From the NCBI RefSeq assembly GCF_023278565.1, contig NC_064678.1, forward strand, positions 5,952,001-6,016,000: a stretch of 64,000 bases of DNA. Reading direction: 5' to 3'. Both the position numbers and the translations under genes were made by a program. This DNA is from Colletotrichum lupini (lineage: Eukaryota > Ascomycota > Sordariomycetes > Glomerellales > Glomerellaceae). The notes beneath the pieces were generated by a model. That model was not told where the DNA came from. It saw nothing but the letters and a program-made list of their open reading frames with translations, and made no database searches. Below, piece after piece: positions 33,166 through 45,452 of the stretch (positions are counted from its first letter, which is position 1; each line of letters opens with the position of its first letter).

Positions 33166-35953
33166 TTTGAAGGTTGTTTGTAGTGTTTTTGTGCCGTTGG
33201 TGTGGTGATGGTTAAAGATTGTAAGTGATTGTATATTTCAGTCGATGAAGTGAAGCTGACGTTTGTCGAGATGATGAAAGTCCGAGATGAAGTATTACTG
33301 AATGAAGGTTGGGCGATGAGATGAGTAAGATAGATATGCTCTTATTAGTGACCTTGAAAGTAGCCGGTATTATCGAGGTCCTCGAAATGAGTGGTTTAGT
33401 ATTTGTCAGATGAGCTGCTGATTCTTGTTTTGGTGAGATGCAAGAGAAAAGCAGTGAGACGAAGAAGTCACTTGATCCTCTTATATCACTTGAGAGTGAG
33501 TGTGTGGTTATTTGAGGGACCTGCCAGTTGGCGATGTTTTCGTATCCTGGCTGCATGGAGCACTCCACTGGACGAGGGCAGCGTGTTGGCCACAACAAGA
33601 AACAAGAAACAATGAGGCCTCGACGAACCGCTAGGCCGTCGCATTAGTCTGGTGGATCACTTGATCCATGGAACCGAAAGTAAACAAAAGAAGGGGGTGA
33701 AGAGAAGCCTCATAGCTTAGAGGTGGCCGACTTCCCATGATGTGCCTGGCATTTAGCATGGGGGGACTGAAACGGGATGGGAAGTCTGGAGACTTCGGGA
33801 GGAGGCGACAAGTGGTTGCAGCAGGGACGGGAGAGTGTAAGCCAATGGTTCCCGCGCCACCCGCACGGGCTGGTGGGCATGGCATCTCAAATCGGTGATG
33901 TGAGGTTGCTGATTGTACTGGATTGAGACGGGAAGAGGCGAGAAAAAACGAAACGGGTTGCATGGGTGATGATGGGGGCGTTGCTGCGGATGTGACTCAC
34001 GTTTTGACAGCACATCCAGAAACGCGAACCACCAATGCAAGTGGCCTGTCGAGATTTTTTGGTTCGATGCGCGTTCGCGTTGGTTGTCTCGGCGAGGAGC
34101 GTCAAAGCATCTGACGAGCTAATTGGTTCGGTAACTTGGCCAATCTGCATTCGTGGCTTTCATCACTTCAACTCTACCAATTCTATTCTTCTTCACTTGA
34201 AAGAAAGTAATGGACGGATTGCATAGAGCTCTGAGATGTAGGCAAGTCATCAGCGACATTCGCGATGTTGGTGCTTGGTACCCTGCAAGTAAGGGCAAGT
34301 AAGGTAGCCGTAGGAAAAGTCGTCAAAGAGGAACCTCCGATGCTCCAGGAGGGCCAAAGAGCAAAAATGCAGTGCGGCCAATCAAACAACACGCATGTAA
34401 GAGTTCGAGTCTGAATTTGGCGACACTACTTTGAGATTTCATTCCGACTTCCACCACAGTCACTACTTAAGGTACGCCTCTATCTTGCTGGTTGTCTTGT
34501 TATCCTATCACAGCGATGCACCTCAAGAAGTCGAGTACCTAGTATGTGACCGCAGTAGTGACCAGGGGCAGTGGTGGTCGCCCACTTACAGATTCAACTC
34601 CATATATAGAAAAGACACGTTTGATGATATCCAGGTCAACTCCAGCCACAAAGCTGCTTTTGAGGTTGTGATGGCTCCCAGGGATGCGGCCGGGATAGAA
34701 ACATAATGGACGGGAGCCAGGCTGGGATACACCAGAGCCGCACCGATGCAATGCAGGAACCCGCGACACACCGAAAAATAGGATATCGGGTGGGAGCCTT
34801 TGTATTTGCACTTTGATGGCCTTTTGGAATAGTAGACGGGACGCATCCCCGTTAACGAGCTCAGGTCGGAGCCGACGACGGATGGTTCGTTGGTGATGGA
34901 GAGCTTTGTCTGAAGCACCGCGCGGTTGATTTTTAATGCTGACACAGACATCCTGGGCTTTGGCGGAAACGGAACACTTGATTGGCTCAAATGTCAGGTC
35001 TCGTTCTGAGCCGTCACATTTCAACAAAGGGCCAGAGACTGAGGAAAATAGATTAATGGAGGTATGAAATGAACAGATTTCATTCAGTATGCGGAAGGAC
35101 ACAAGAGTAGATTTCGAGACGTTTTTTTGGCCCAGGGATAGTATTCCAGAGTAAGGTGATGCTGGATTTAAATCAACCCGACCTTCAGTGCCAGAGTCAT
35201 CCAGTGCACTTGACAGTGAGGTGCGATTCTTGAATTTGCCGATAACAGGATTTGATGATGTAATCAGGAGAGCCCCACAGACTGCGTGCAAAAAGCTCGG
35301 CGCGGAAAAGAGCCGACCCCGCTAAAGAAACCCTGAAACCCAAGTTGGAGACCGCTAAAGTGGACTCAATCCGCTCGAACCTGACCTAAGCAAGGAGGAT
35401 TACACCAAACACCCCGAAGTCTCCGCGCGCGCGAGATCACCCACCTCTTTGGAGTAGGTACCTCGAGGCCCATAGCCGTCGGATCGCTGGAACCTCGGCG
35501 AAGTGCGGTCGAGGGCCGACCTTGCGTGCCCGCCCACTAACTTTAGGAACTTCCGCCTGTGGAGGTACCTAGCCGGCGCAGATTGCCATGGCAGATGCAC
35601 CCGTGCTGTCATCATCTTCCTGCATGACTAATGCCAGACACAACCACCACCTGCCCACCACCACCACAACCACCGCATTCCACCACCCCTCGCCGTTCGG
35701 AGCGGAACCGGTCACCGATTTAATGTTCTTGCCGCTCACGCCGCTGTTCCGCCGTTGAATCTCTCTCTCCCGCTCTTGACATCTGGCTTCTTTTCAACCA
35801 CGTTCTGATTTACTTCCTCCGCCAGTATACCCTGTGGACGATTGTAACCCCTTTGGAATTGACCGTCTCGCGTTCCAACGTTACCTGTTCTGCACAGCGC
35901 ACCAATTCCCTACCCCCACTTCCGCGACTTTCCATCACCAAAAACCCCCCGCC
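33166..35953. other. 2.8 kb between divergent genes, no gene accepted
   Basis: Holds the promoters of the FHA gene and of RIB1. A 250-codon frame at 34539-35291 (-) shows no domain, signal peptide or codon bias and is considered chance. The last 350 bp are CCACCA-rich and CT-rich, typical of a fungal core promoter and 5' leader. Confidence 0.4.
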
Positions 35954-37216
35954 ATGCCCGACTTCGAAGGCAAGCCAGACGGCGCGGGAGCGCCCAATGA
36001 CTGGCGCGAAGATACTCACCAGCTCCCTTCTTTCTATTCTCCGAAACAGAAGACAGTCGACGGCCCATCCGACCATGCCTCGGGCACCGCGCACCCAGAG
36101 CCCGAGCAACTGAGCCTCTCCAACCCCGCCGCCGCAGCAGCCCCCGCAACAGCCGACGACGACGCCGCATCGACAACCTCGGCCACCCAGATCCCGCCAC
36201 CCTCCCTCCTCTCGCCAGCCTTCACACCGCCCGCGACACCGGGGACATCAACCCCCCTCACAGCCGAGGCGGCTCCGCGCGGCGTCCCCGTCGACAGCTC
36301 CGTTCCCTCGGGCGGCTGCGGCACGAAGCGCCCCCGCCTCCTCGAGACCCTCCCCGAGGTGCAGTGCATCGTGCGCGCGCGCATCCCCACCGTCAACGGC
36401 ACCGAAATGTTCCTGCACTTGTATACCAACAACGTCGACAACAAGGAGCACCTGGCCATCGTCTTTGGGCCCCACATCCGCAGCCAGTCGCTCGATGCGC
36501 CGCGGCCGGGCGAGACGGAGATGGATCGCATGATTCGCGGTGCGTACACGGGTCGTTTGTTCCCCGGAAGGTCGACGAGCGGTATGCCGGGCGGCGTGGC
36601 GACGCCTGTTGGCGAGGAACCGCCTGCCCAGCGCGGGCCTGCGCTGGTAAGGATTCACTCCGAGTGTTACACGGGTGAGACGGCGTGGTCTGCGCGGTGC
36701 GACTGCGGCGAGCAGCTCGACGAGGCGGCAAGGCTGATGAGTCTACCCGGGAACACGAATGGTGGTATCATTATCTACCTGCGCCAGGAAGGGCGCGGTA
36801 TTGGTCTCGGGGAGAAGCTGAAGGCATATAACCTCCAGGACCTCGGCTCGGATACCGTCGAGGCGAACTTGCTGCTGCGTCACCCTGCGGATGCCCGGAG
36901 TTACGGGTTGGCGACGGCGATGCTGCAGGATCTTGGGCAGAGCGAGGTGCGCCTGCTGACGAATAATCCTGATAAGATTAGGGCGGTGGAGGGCCCCAAT
37001 CGCGAGGTGAGGGTTACGGAGCGCGTTGCGATGGTGCCGCTTTCGTGGAAGGGACGAGGCGGGTTCCGGAGCAACGAGGTTGAGGGGTACTTGAAGACAA
37101 AGGTAAGTCTCTGTTGTGTTTGGTTGTGTTTGGTTGTGTTTGGATTGCTGGAACTAACAGAACTACAGATTGAAAAGATGGGACATATGCTTGACATGGG
37201 TGGCATGCCCCATTGA
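35954..37216 (+). CDS. RIB1: GTP cyclohydrolase II (first step of riboflavin synthesis)
   Basis: Opens GTP to 2,5-diamino-6-ribosylamino-4-pyrimidinone phosphate, the first committed reaction of riboflavin biosynthesis in the cytosol. Exons 35954-37102 and 37169-37216 give 398 residues. The first 130 residues are a proline/alanine/serine-rich fungal extension. The catalytic domain follows. Its zinc cysteines are Cys238, Cys249 and Cys251, with the same 11 and 2 residue spacing as the bacterial enzyme. [21 protein letters not shown] is the substrate loop, and LLTNNPDKI is a further family block. The start was chosen at the MPDFEG methionine, because the upstream in-frame residues look like leader. 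The intron is 66 nt with no stop, so retention would keep the frame. Confidence 0.94.
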   Translation: MPDFEGKPDGAGAPNDWREDTHQLPSFYSPKQKTVDGPSDHASGTAHPEPEQLSLSNPAAAAAPATADDDAASTTSATQIPPPSLLSPAFTPPATPGTSTPLTAEAAPRGVPVDSSVPSGGCGTKRPRLLETLPEVQCIVRARIPTVNGTEMFLHLYTNNVDNKEHLAIVFGPHIRSQSLDAPRPGETEMDRMIRGAYTGRLFPGRSTSGMPGGVATPVGEEPPAQRGPALVRIHSECYTGETAWSARCDCGEQLDEAARLMSLPGNTNGGIIIYLRQEGRGIGLGEKLKAYNLQDLGSDTVEANLLLRHPADARSYGLATAMLQDLGQSEVRLLTNNPDKIRAVEGPNREVRVTERVAMVPLSWKGRGGFRSNEVEGYLKTKVSLCCVWLCLVVFGLLELTELQIEKMGHMLDMGGMPH

Positions 37217-37935
37217 GGAGCGATCTACTTGGGGCATTGGGATCGCATATATCTCTGATGTCTGATGGCTGGTGTTGAACGAAAGGAGGTCACAAACATG
37301 GTTGAAAATCATCAAGCATATGGTAGAAAACGGCGTACGGGTTGTTTTGATACGAATACCTGGGACATTGGCGTACTTGGCATACTTGTCCGCTGGGATC
37401 CCCAACGACTGGAAATGTTCATAGCATCGTTGGATAACTGGACTCATGGCAATTTACGGAAAAAGATCATTGAGGCGGCGGCTAGTTTTATCTGGCATTG
37501 AGGTGTGCATCTGCCAGATACACTTACCTACCTAAGGTAGTACTTAAGCTTGAGTTGTATCTGTCTACCCAAGGTACATACTTTGGTGTAAGTTACCTAG
37601 TGGTTGAACAGAAATGTCGAAATGACGGCTTGCTGCAATATTGATTCCAGGAAGGCTTGGGAGTGTAGTGGTCAGAATTATCGCAGTATATCTGAGCGCA
37701 ATTCCGGGATTGTCCTTTAGATGTGCCTTGGATAAAGATAAAGCGCGGGCCGGTTCCCCTCCAAAAGTCGCTCCGGGACCCCTATAATGATGTACCGGTA
37801 CGGAGGTGGGCGCACTGACCCGCCGACAGGAAGCTCCAACCAACGTCACACCCAACTCGCCATACGCAAACTCTCACTTATTCGCATCCCAGCTTCAACC
37901 CAGATGCTCCCCAGAGCTTCCACCACCAGTCCACC
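37217..37935. other. Intergenic between tandem genes
   Basis: 720 bp. No conserved coding frame; holds the 3' end of RIB1 and the promoter of the dynactin gene. Confidence 0.4.
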
Positions 37936-38685
37936 ATGTCGCGCAGAGTAGCGAAGGGAGACTACATTGAGACCGTACGCCCTCCATCCCCTCAAAATCA
38001 CCCCCTTCAACACAATCCACGCACCGAGTTCACCGACTAACTCCCGAGTAAAACAACAGGACACAGGCAACAAGGTCGCCCGCAAAGCGACCCTCGTCGG
38101 CACCCAGAATATCATGCTAGGCGGCAAGACGGTAATCCAACCAGAGGTCATGATCCGCGGCGACCTCGCCCGCTCAGCACAGCCCTCTGCCGGCGGCGCC
38201 CCGGCCAACAGCACGGCCGTCGCGATCGGGAGATACTGCTTCCTCTCCAGGGGCGCGCTCCTCCGGCCTCCAGGACGGATGTACAAAGGGTATGTTCTCC
38301 CCAAACCCACCACCGCAATAGCCACAAACACCATCGGACCCCATGCTGACTTTCCTACGTTCCCAGAGCCTTCACATACATGCCCCTCCGCATGGGCGAC
38401 CACGTCTTCGTCGGCGCAAACGTCGTCATCCAGGCCGCCTCGATCGGGAACCACATCCACATTGGCCGCGACAGCGTCATTGGCGAGTTCGCCATCGTCA
38501 AGGACTACGTACGCATACTCGAAGGCACCGTCGTGCCGCCCAACATGGTGATCCCGAGCTTCAGCGTCGTCGCGGGCCAGCCGGCGCGCGTGGTGGGCGA
38601 GGTACCCGAGGGCGGGCACGAGGAGTTTGAGTTGAGGGAGCTGTATAAGACGGTGGGGAATAATCCGCAGCCTTTGACTGCGTGA
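37936..38685 (+). CDS. Dynactin subunit 5 (p25)
   Basis: Exons 37936-37974, 38060-38289 and 38367-38685 give 195 residues. The protein is part of the pointed-end complex of dynactin, which links cytoplasmic dynein to early endosomes. The start YIET, then DTGNKVARKATLVGTQNIMLGGKT, is the conserved p25 opening. From about residue 40 the chain is a left-handed beta helix of hexapeptide repeats (for example IRGDLA, VAIGRYCFLS, VFVGANVVIQAASIG, IHIGRDSVIG). The tail block VVPPNMVIPSFSVVAGQPARVVGE also matches p25. A Gly/Ala-rich insert (ARSAQPSAGGAPAN) is typical of the filamentous-fungal version. The first exon of 13 codons was placed from its Kozak-like ccaccATG and the frame across the intron. 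Confidence 0.93.
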
Positions 38686-39137
38686 GGTCGGGTCGGTGTT
38701 TTAGTGCCTCTGGGGGCGGGAGGGGGAAGAGATGCGTGTGATAGTAGAAGTTGGTTGACAGCTTGGCATTTGCTTGCGCGATAGAGACGGAGTTTGGCGT
38801 AGGTCGAGCTTTGAGCTCAAATGATACCCTTTCTTTTTCGCAGTGAGGACTTTGTTCCTGTCTCGTTCCGACTTCCACGTGTGGCAACGTTGGTTGACTT
38901 CGCGCGTTAGGGAACTTTTTAATGGTTGGTCGATGCTCCGTCGGAGCTCTTCATCACAGAGGCTTCTGGCAAGGCATGTTCGGTTCAAAGTTGCTGCAGC
39001 TATGAGCTATCACATACATATAGGCAACCTCAAAGAAAACATCTGACAGAGGAAGATACACTTCAGCGCAGCGGGACCCCTTAAGCCCCATGCAGCAACC
39101 CATCCCGAACGCCGCTGCTCACCCAACTTTCAAGACT
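38686..39137. other. Intergenic between converging genes
   Basis: 450 bp, no gene seen; 3' ends of the dynactin and MetE-like genes. Confidence 0.4.
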
Positions 39138-40477
39138 TCAAGGCTCACCCGGCCATATCGAATCAGCCAACTCCCTCACAAGCTTCAACTTGTTCACCAT
39201 ATCCTGATGCGAGACCGAATTTCCCAAATGATGACTCGCAAACCCACACTGCGGACTAACCCCAATCCTCTTCAACGCCTCCTCGCGCGTCTGCCCCGCC
39301 CCCTGCGCAACATAATCCGCCGCTTGGAATACCCTCTCCCTCAGCTTCCCAACATCCTCGAGCGCAGGGAACTTTGACGTGACGACGCCCAGCACGACGT
39401 TCTTGTGCGCCGGCAGCTCCCTCAGCGGTCCGAACCCGCCCGCGCGGTCGGTGTCGTACTCGAGGAAGTAGGTGTCGGCGTTGATCTCGTTGAAGAGGCG
39501 CGAGGCGATGCGGTCGTAGCCGCCTTCGGAGAAGTGGCGCGAGTAGGCAAAGTTGCCGCGGCAGAGGTGGATGCCGAGGTGCATGTCTGCGGGGCGGGAG
39601 GTGATGCAGTCGTTGTAGAGTTTGATGTAGGATTGGAGGAGGGCGTCTGAGTCTTCGCCTGCTTCTTTGAAGCCTTGGAGCATCTTTTCTGAACAGAAGT
39701 CTGGGAAAATACGGTTCCTGTCAGCGGAGGATATGGCACAGGCAACGGGGCGTCACTTACACGCCAGGTTGGGATCGTCAATCGTCACATTGCGGACACC
39801 GTGCTCATAAAGAACCTCAAGCTCGGTGCGGTAGGCTTTGGCGATATCGGCAAAGTACTCTTCGTCATTGGCGTAGACGTCCTTGGGATAGGCGTGGCCC
39901 TTTTGGTAGCGGAGATGATACCACTCGGGCGCGGGCAAGGTCAACTTGGCCTCCTTGACGCTTTCAGGAGGGATATTGCTCTTGAGGAACTCCCACTCTC
40001 TCAGGTAGGTGCTTCCCTTGTGCTTGATCTTGCCGGTGCAGACAATGGACTCGCCGGGCTTGTGATCGCTCTCAACTGGGTGCCACATAGCGTCAGCCTC
40101 CCCAATCTCGAGGGTATCGAGTATCCCGTGGGCCAAGACTTACTAAACGCCGCAATGTCCGGCACGTACATGCGAAATATATCCCAGCTCGGCGTGTCGA
40201 CCTCCTCGAACCCCTCCAGTCCGGGGAAGAAGTTGCCCCAGAACTGGTGGCGGCGGTACTCGCCGTCGTTGATGGCGTGGAAGCCGAGGTCCAGCTGCGT
40301 CCGGACGATCTCGCGCACGCCCTCCTCCTCGAGGCGGTTGAGCTCCTGGTCATCTGCAATCTCTACGGCCTTTTTTCCGTCCAAGGCGACGCGCTTGTCA
40401 GTGAGGGCCTTGGGCCGCAGGAGCGAGCCCATGTGTTCGGCGCGGAAGGGCGGTTTCTGGTGGTTCTTGGACGTCAT
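39138..40477 (-). CDS. MetE-like (UROD/MetE fold) methyltransferase family protein
   Basis: Exons 40477-40144, 40075-39761 and 39700-39138 give 403 residues. It matches the short fungal and bacterial proteins related to the C-terminal domain of cobalamin-independent methionine synthase. It opens with PPFRAEHMGSLLRP and contains HLCRGNF and SPQCGFASH, whose histidine and cysteines correspond to the zinc ligands that bind the thiol substrate. It lacks the N-terminal half of true MetE (750 residues or more), so it is probably not the housekeeping methionine synthase. Its acceptor thiol is unknown. The acceptor of intron 1 was placed at CCCAG before 40075, since nearer AG sites break the frame. 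The last residues LADSIWPGEP are the family's usual end. Confidence 0.88.
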
Positions 40478-41899
40478 GGTTTCTATTTTGCGTAGACGAA
40501 CAGAAAGTGATTGGTATTGCAGTGGAGTAGAGCACGAGAAGAACCCTCTGGCTACGGCGTATATATAGACTTTGGTACTCGCGACGAAGCGTGGGGTTGC
40601 GAAAGGGGATAGGCCTTCGGCATTGCGAGATCCAATGGCCTAGCTAGGTAACTTTCCTAGGTTGGCCAGCCACTCGACCCAGGTCTCGCGAGGGCGTTCA
40701 CTCTGGTGTAAGACTACCCGAAGCAAACAGACTTGCGCTTTCTTGGACCTGGACCCCCGTCAGGACGATGTCATCCGGTGCCACCATCACCACTTCCCCC
40801 AAGCTGCCCATCCACCAAGATTCCCCGCTTTCCCCGCCCTTTGTCATAGCTTAGTCGAGGGGGTCTGATCATAAGTTGCTGGACGGCAGATGAGTAGAGC
40901 GGCGTCGGAATCGGCTATCAGTCGTTGGCCGCTTAAGTAAATGCGAGTGTTTTGGAATTGGTGCCTGGTTTCTGCTAGGTTGAAGCCATTCTCGAGGTCG
41001 ATTTGCTTCTTCTCGGCGCAGCCAAGGCTAGGTACCTATGCGCCGTAAGAGCGCAGCGGTGGAGACGCTGAATGATTGTCGTTCGAGGAAAAGGTACTTT
41101 TATATGGCTTGCATTCATTTCAAGATCATAAGTCTTCCGACATAAAATAAAGTAATGTCTGGTATGTAAGTGCTGACTGGACTCTTGTGTAGCTCAAGTG
41201 CATCGCCGATTCGTCGGCTGCCGTGCTTCTAGCTATTCGCAGTGTTATCGAGATTGGTACTGGCAGTTTCCCAATCACTGACCCCAGGACATGATCCACT
41301 TATGGTCAGTTCACGAATTGATAAAACCCATGTCTATCACATGCACTTAACGCCCTTCGAGAATCTCAGACAACAAAACTAGAGATACCAAGAGATGTCA
41401 TGGGAGGGAGGTGTGAAGATCCGGAGCTTCGAACTCGGAGCTTTTATCGTTATCTTATCGCAGGAGCTCTGGTGGAACACTGTGGCGAAGGCCGCCCGTT
41501 CCCGTGGCGGCGGGGCAAACGGACCAGGACCCCGCGGTGACATGTCGCCCCCATCCAGGTCAGGTAACCTCGGAGCTGCATCTCATTGAATGGCAAGATT
41601 TCTATGATAGCATCCATCATTAATCCTCTTCTGCTCCAGTCTCTTCAGCCATAGTGTTGGATTGAATCCGAGACTGAGATCCTTCCATCAGCAAACTATC
41701 AGCCTATCTCATCCGGGGCGGCTCCATCGCTTCGTCTGAACTTGAAACTTGCCTCGGCCGGGACTATTCCGTGAAACATCGCCCTCTAGGCCATATTCTG
41801 TATTTCGTTCGACGACATAGTCACTTCGCATCAATCCATCGAGACGACTTCCGCATCTGCGATAAAATTCTGACAGCCTCTGCTGTAATACAAGCAACG
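40478..41899. other. 1.4 kb between divergent genes, no gene seen
   Basis: Promoters of the MetE-like and F-box genes. Short frames have no support. Confidence 0.4.
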
Positions 41900-43207
41900 A
41901 TGGCCACCTCCGTCAATGATCTCCCAAACGAGATCCTAAGCCAGATATTCTCCCACCTGGACCGACCTGCGCCATCAGACTCGAAACTCCATGATCAACC
42001 AAGCTCTTTCATGCTGCAGAACCTCTTTTTTGACCGCGATCTCAAGACTACTTCTCTCGTTTGCAAGCGATGGCGAGGTGCCGTGCTCCCTCTGCTGTTC
42101 CGCCATGTGGTCTGGACATTCGACCGATTCGAGTTACCGCTCATGGAAGAGACGGGAAACCCTGCGTCCGCGATCGAGTTTTTGTCATTCCTCCGGGCGA
42201 ACAATTTGACCAACTATGTCGAAACACTTTCAATGTTTGTCGAAGATGCCATGGGCAGCGTATCGGACGGCAGTGCCACTCTTATGGAGACAGGCTTTGC
42301 GAACAAGGCCTCGTACAGCGAAGACTACAACTGGCTCTGGACGACAATCTTTGAACATATTGATCCCACCCGGCTTACAATGATTGCGTCGCCACGGGTG
42401 TTGGCCCAGATGCTATCGCGTATGCTCTTCCTTGGGGATGCGTGGAACTTTTCCATGCCTCGGCATGTTCTTTCGCTATCACGCAAAGACAAAAGGACAA
42501 AAGAGACGCAACTCGAGGCACCGGTGACAGCATCATCAACAAGTCAGGCATCTAGTTCTGAACTCACACATCAGAAGCGTGTTCCATGTGGCCTCTTCAC
42601 CATCCGCCCATGGCAGGCTCTCTTACTGAACGAAGGATCCTCGACGCGAGTCTACAAGACATACGAATTCTACCTCAAACGCCCACCTTCCATCCTCGGC
42701 GCTCTTCTGGGCGCAGAAGAGTTCCCCAATGACGAATCCATGATCCCCTCCTCGATCCGCGACCTCTCCTACGTCGGCATCTTCCCCCTATCGAGCCACT
42801 TCAACACCCTCGTCCAAAACGTCCCGCGCCTCGACCGCCTCTTCGTCCAGCTCGTCCCCCGAAACGACATCCTCTCCGACCACGAAGAAATGCGCAACGT
42901 CGACCTCGCCGATCTCTGGATGGAGCGCAACACGGCCTACTCGATGCTGTTCCGCGAGCTCTTCAACCCGAGCCCGGACAGCCCCTGGCTCGAGCTGAGC
43001 GTCTTTGAGAGCGGCGACGCGGCGGACAAGGAGGCGTGGGATATGGCGGTGCAGTTTGTGCAGTTTAGCGGCGTGCAGGGGTGGCGGGTCGCGGGCGAGG
43101 GCGTCTTTGCGAGGGAAGGGGACGAGGACGACGTCGGTGCGATCCTCGGCATGTCTCAGTCAGTGGCGCCAGCGGGATCGTCAAGATCACAAACATTGTC
43201 TGGGTGA
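41900..43207 (+). CDS. F-box protein
   Basis: Single open frame of 435 residues from MATSVNDLPNEILSQIFSHL. The F-box runs from residue 6 to about 70. It is interrupted by a polar insert between the first helix and TTSLVCKRWRGAVLPLLFRHVVW, a form often seen in filamentous fungi. It should bind Skp1 and bring a target to an SCF ubiquitin ligase. The remaining part has no repeats I can name as WD40 or leucine-rich. A serine-rich linker lies at about 205-220. The upstream in-frame methionine at 41771 is less likely, because the F-box normally starts the protein. The end may be altered by an unrecognised intron near 43154 (GTCTCA after GGCAT), so the last 15 residues are uncertain. Confidence 0.82.
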   Translation: MATSVNDLPNEILSQIFSHLDRPAPSDSKLHDQPSSFMLQNLFFDRDLKTTSLVCKRWRGAVLPLLFRHVVWTFDRFELPLMEETGNPASAIEFLSFLRANNLTNYVETLSMFVEDAMGSVSDGSATLMETGFANKASYSEDYNWLWTTIFEHIDPTRLTMIASPRVLAQMLSRMLFLGDAWNFSMPRHVLSLSRKDKRTKETQLEAPVTASSTSQASSSELTHQKRVPCGLFTIRPWQALLLNEGSSTRVYKTYEFYLKRPPSILGALLGAEEFPNDESMIPSSIRDLSYVGIFPLSSHFNTLVQNVPRLDRLFVQLVPRNDILSDHEEMRNVDLADLWMERNTAYSMLFRELFNPSPDSPWLELSVFESGDAADKEAWDMAVQFVQFSGVQGWRVAGEGVFAREGDEDDVGAILGMSQSVAPAGSSRSQTLSG

Positions 43208-44741
43208 TGTTTACTAATACGGCAGGTGCGAGAAAAGACTCCCGGGTAGACTCAGACGGATGGCGTTCAACGGAGTTGCTTCGTTGCCAGTGTCTAGCGT
43301 TACGCTTTACATGAGAGACGCAAACGCGCCGTAGAGGGGCGTTTGTGGGGCATATGTAGGAAGATCAGGACATTCCTTGGGCCAGCCGTATCAAGCAGTT
43401 TATGACGATTCTGCCACGACCTAGGGCTATGGCAGGCTAGACACACGAGGTATGATGGTGGGAACTTCACATGCTAGGATGTGGGAAGATATCGTAGGGA
43501 CATGAACCATGGAGCAATCACCAACTGCAAATTCGAAATTACCACCGACGTTTCAAAAGTCCCAGGCTTACATTGGCCCATCGAAAGACCATGCTCCCAG
43601 CGTTGTCCTCTGTTGTGTCTTCAAGAGAGGATGTACAATGCAAGACCCTCAATCACCTTCTCAGCAAATATCACGCCGACCCCTGGCTGTGTATTTTAGA
43701 TCCGATCTAAGGCCTCGTATCGCCACCCAACAACGCCGAAGCAAATGTTTGATGTCTCGGTCTATCGCAACAAAATCGATAGCCAATGAGACTCATCCTC
43801 GAGTATCAAGCAAGCGGTGCGGTCGGAGGAGAACATTGGACTATCTCTATCATCAAACGTTTCTCCACAAGCTACCATACGGCATACACGTGGGGAGTTT
43901 CAGACGTAAAGTCAAAAGCCGAGCAGCGAGCTTCCATCTTTGAACTGAGGTTGAGTTCCGAGGTGGGGCCAAGGTGAGGCTTAAACCAACGACTGACAGC
44001 TCGCACCTTGGTAAGCAAGTAAGGAAAGGTAAGCCCTCGGTGAGCTCGGTGTACTCCACATCATGTGATTTTGCCACTCAGACGGCCCAAGCTCGTCTGA
44101 CGAAAAGCGGGCGCAAAGGCGTCTCTCAGCCAATCATTAGCCGCAATACCTGCAGACAAAGCCAATTGGCGCCTCCTCTCAGTGGCTGGAAGGACCCGGT
44201 GTGGACGGTGCGGCATGGTCGGGGAAGGAGGCACTGGACCCAGACCAAAAAGAAAGTCGCACCGGACGGGAAGCTGCTTCCCCAAAATCATCGACCTATC
44301 GAACGATATACGCACGAGCACTACATCATTACCTTACATCCGCCCTCTCCTCTCCCCTCCCCTCCTCATCTCCTCCTCTTCGTCCTCCTCGTCACCATCT
44401 AACCCCCTCTTTAGCTGCGGCCACCTCCCCTTATTCATTTCTCGCATTCCTTCGCCTTTCATACCATTTACGACTGCGGCGAAGACTGGGCGCAGATCAA
44501 ATCCCGACCCTGACAAAAACCAACGACTTGGTGGCCGAGCTTCCGGACGAAGCTTCAAATTCTTCTTTTCCTCATCCCTCGAATCAACAATCAATACGTG
44601 CATTGGATTGCCATCTCGAGGCTCTCAATGTCAACGCCTCTTGCATTCCGACGAACGTGAGCGCCTTCCACACAAAATACTCGACCCACGACGATTGGAT
44701 TTCTTCAAGAACACATCGACTCGAACACGCTTCTCGTCAAC
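43208..44741. other. 1.5 kb between tandem genes
   Basis: No accepted gene. The last 400 bp are very CT-rich (ctcctcatctcctcctcttc type), a common mark of a fungal promoter and 5' leader, and give long but unconvincing overlapping open frames. Confidence 0.4.
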
Positions 44742-45452
44742 ATGGTCCTCTCTCACACTACGAACCACACCTACTCCCACCCCTTCCCGACCGTGACACT
44801 CGCCTACTTCCTCCGCTACTCTTCGCCCAAACTCAACCCGTTCTCCACCCATGTCCTCAGCACCGACACCATCGACAGTCGCCTCGACCCGGTGACGGGC
44901 CGGCTGCACACCACCCGCATCCACCTCAAGAAGTCTCGCATGCCTGCGCCCGTCTTCAAGCTTCTCCCTACATCCATCACCGGCGGCGGCTCCAGCGAGA
45001 AAGTGAGCTATGTTCTTGAGAACTCAGTCATTGACATGCGCGAGGGTTGGATGCGTACCGAGAGCAAGAATCTCAGCTTCATGAATGTGCTCTCCGTTGT
45101 GGAGAAGCAGGACTTCCGCCTTCCCACCGATGCAGCTGACGCGAACACCGACGTCACAACCACATATGTCTACAAGTCGCGTCTCGGCGAAAGGCTTTGC
45201 GGCGGCAAGAAGGACCAGATGCAATCTGCCGTCGAGCAGCCGGAGCAGAAGGAGGGTCGCTGGATGCCGGGCTGGATGAGCGGACTCGGCGCGCGCGGCG
45301 TTCAACGCAGTATTGAGAGCATCGCTTCGAGCAAGACACAGGATCAGATGGGCAAGAGCCGTGAGGGCATGCGCGTCGTCCTGGAGAGACTTAGGAAGAA
45401 TGGCGTCGTGGGCGTGCTGGAGATGATGAGACGGGAACGCCAGTTGGCCTGA
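44742..45452 (+). CDS. PRELI/MSF1-domain phospholipid transfer protein (Ups family)
   Basis: Single exon, 236 residues. The PRELI domain covers residues 1 to about 175, starting HTYSHPFPTVTLAYFLRY, with the conserved DPVTGRLHTTRIHLKKSRMP block. In yeast, Ups proteins pair with Mdm35 in the mitochondrial intermembrane space and move phosphatidic acid or phosphatidylserine between membranes. The N-terminal region is also the import signal. The sequence is closer in pattern to the Ups2/Ups3 type than Ups1, but I would not name it. The C-terminal 60 residues are charged, with the helix-like SREGMRVVLERLRKNGVVGVLEMMRRERQ. It converges with the release factor gene. Another mitochondrial gene next door is probably coincidence. 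Confidence 0.9.
   Translation: MVLSHTTNHTYSHPFPTVTLAYFLRYSSPKLNPFSTHVLSTDTIDSRLDPVTGRLHTTRIHLKKSRMPAPVFKLLPTSITGGGSSEKVSYVLENSVIDMREGWMRTESKNLSFMNVLSVVEKQDFRLPTDAADANTDVTTTYVYKSRLGERLCGGKKDQMQSAVEQPEQKEGRWMPGWMSGLGARGVQRSIESIASSKTQDQMGKSREGMRVVLERLRKNGVVGVLEMMRRERQLA

Noticed and set aside
34539..35291. 250-codon open frame on the minus strand
   Set aside because: No domain, no signal peptide, no family-like blocks and no codon bias; it overlaps other random frames. Treated as chance.
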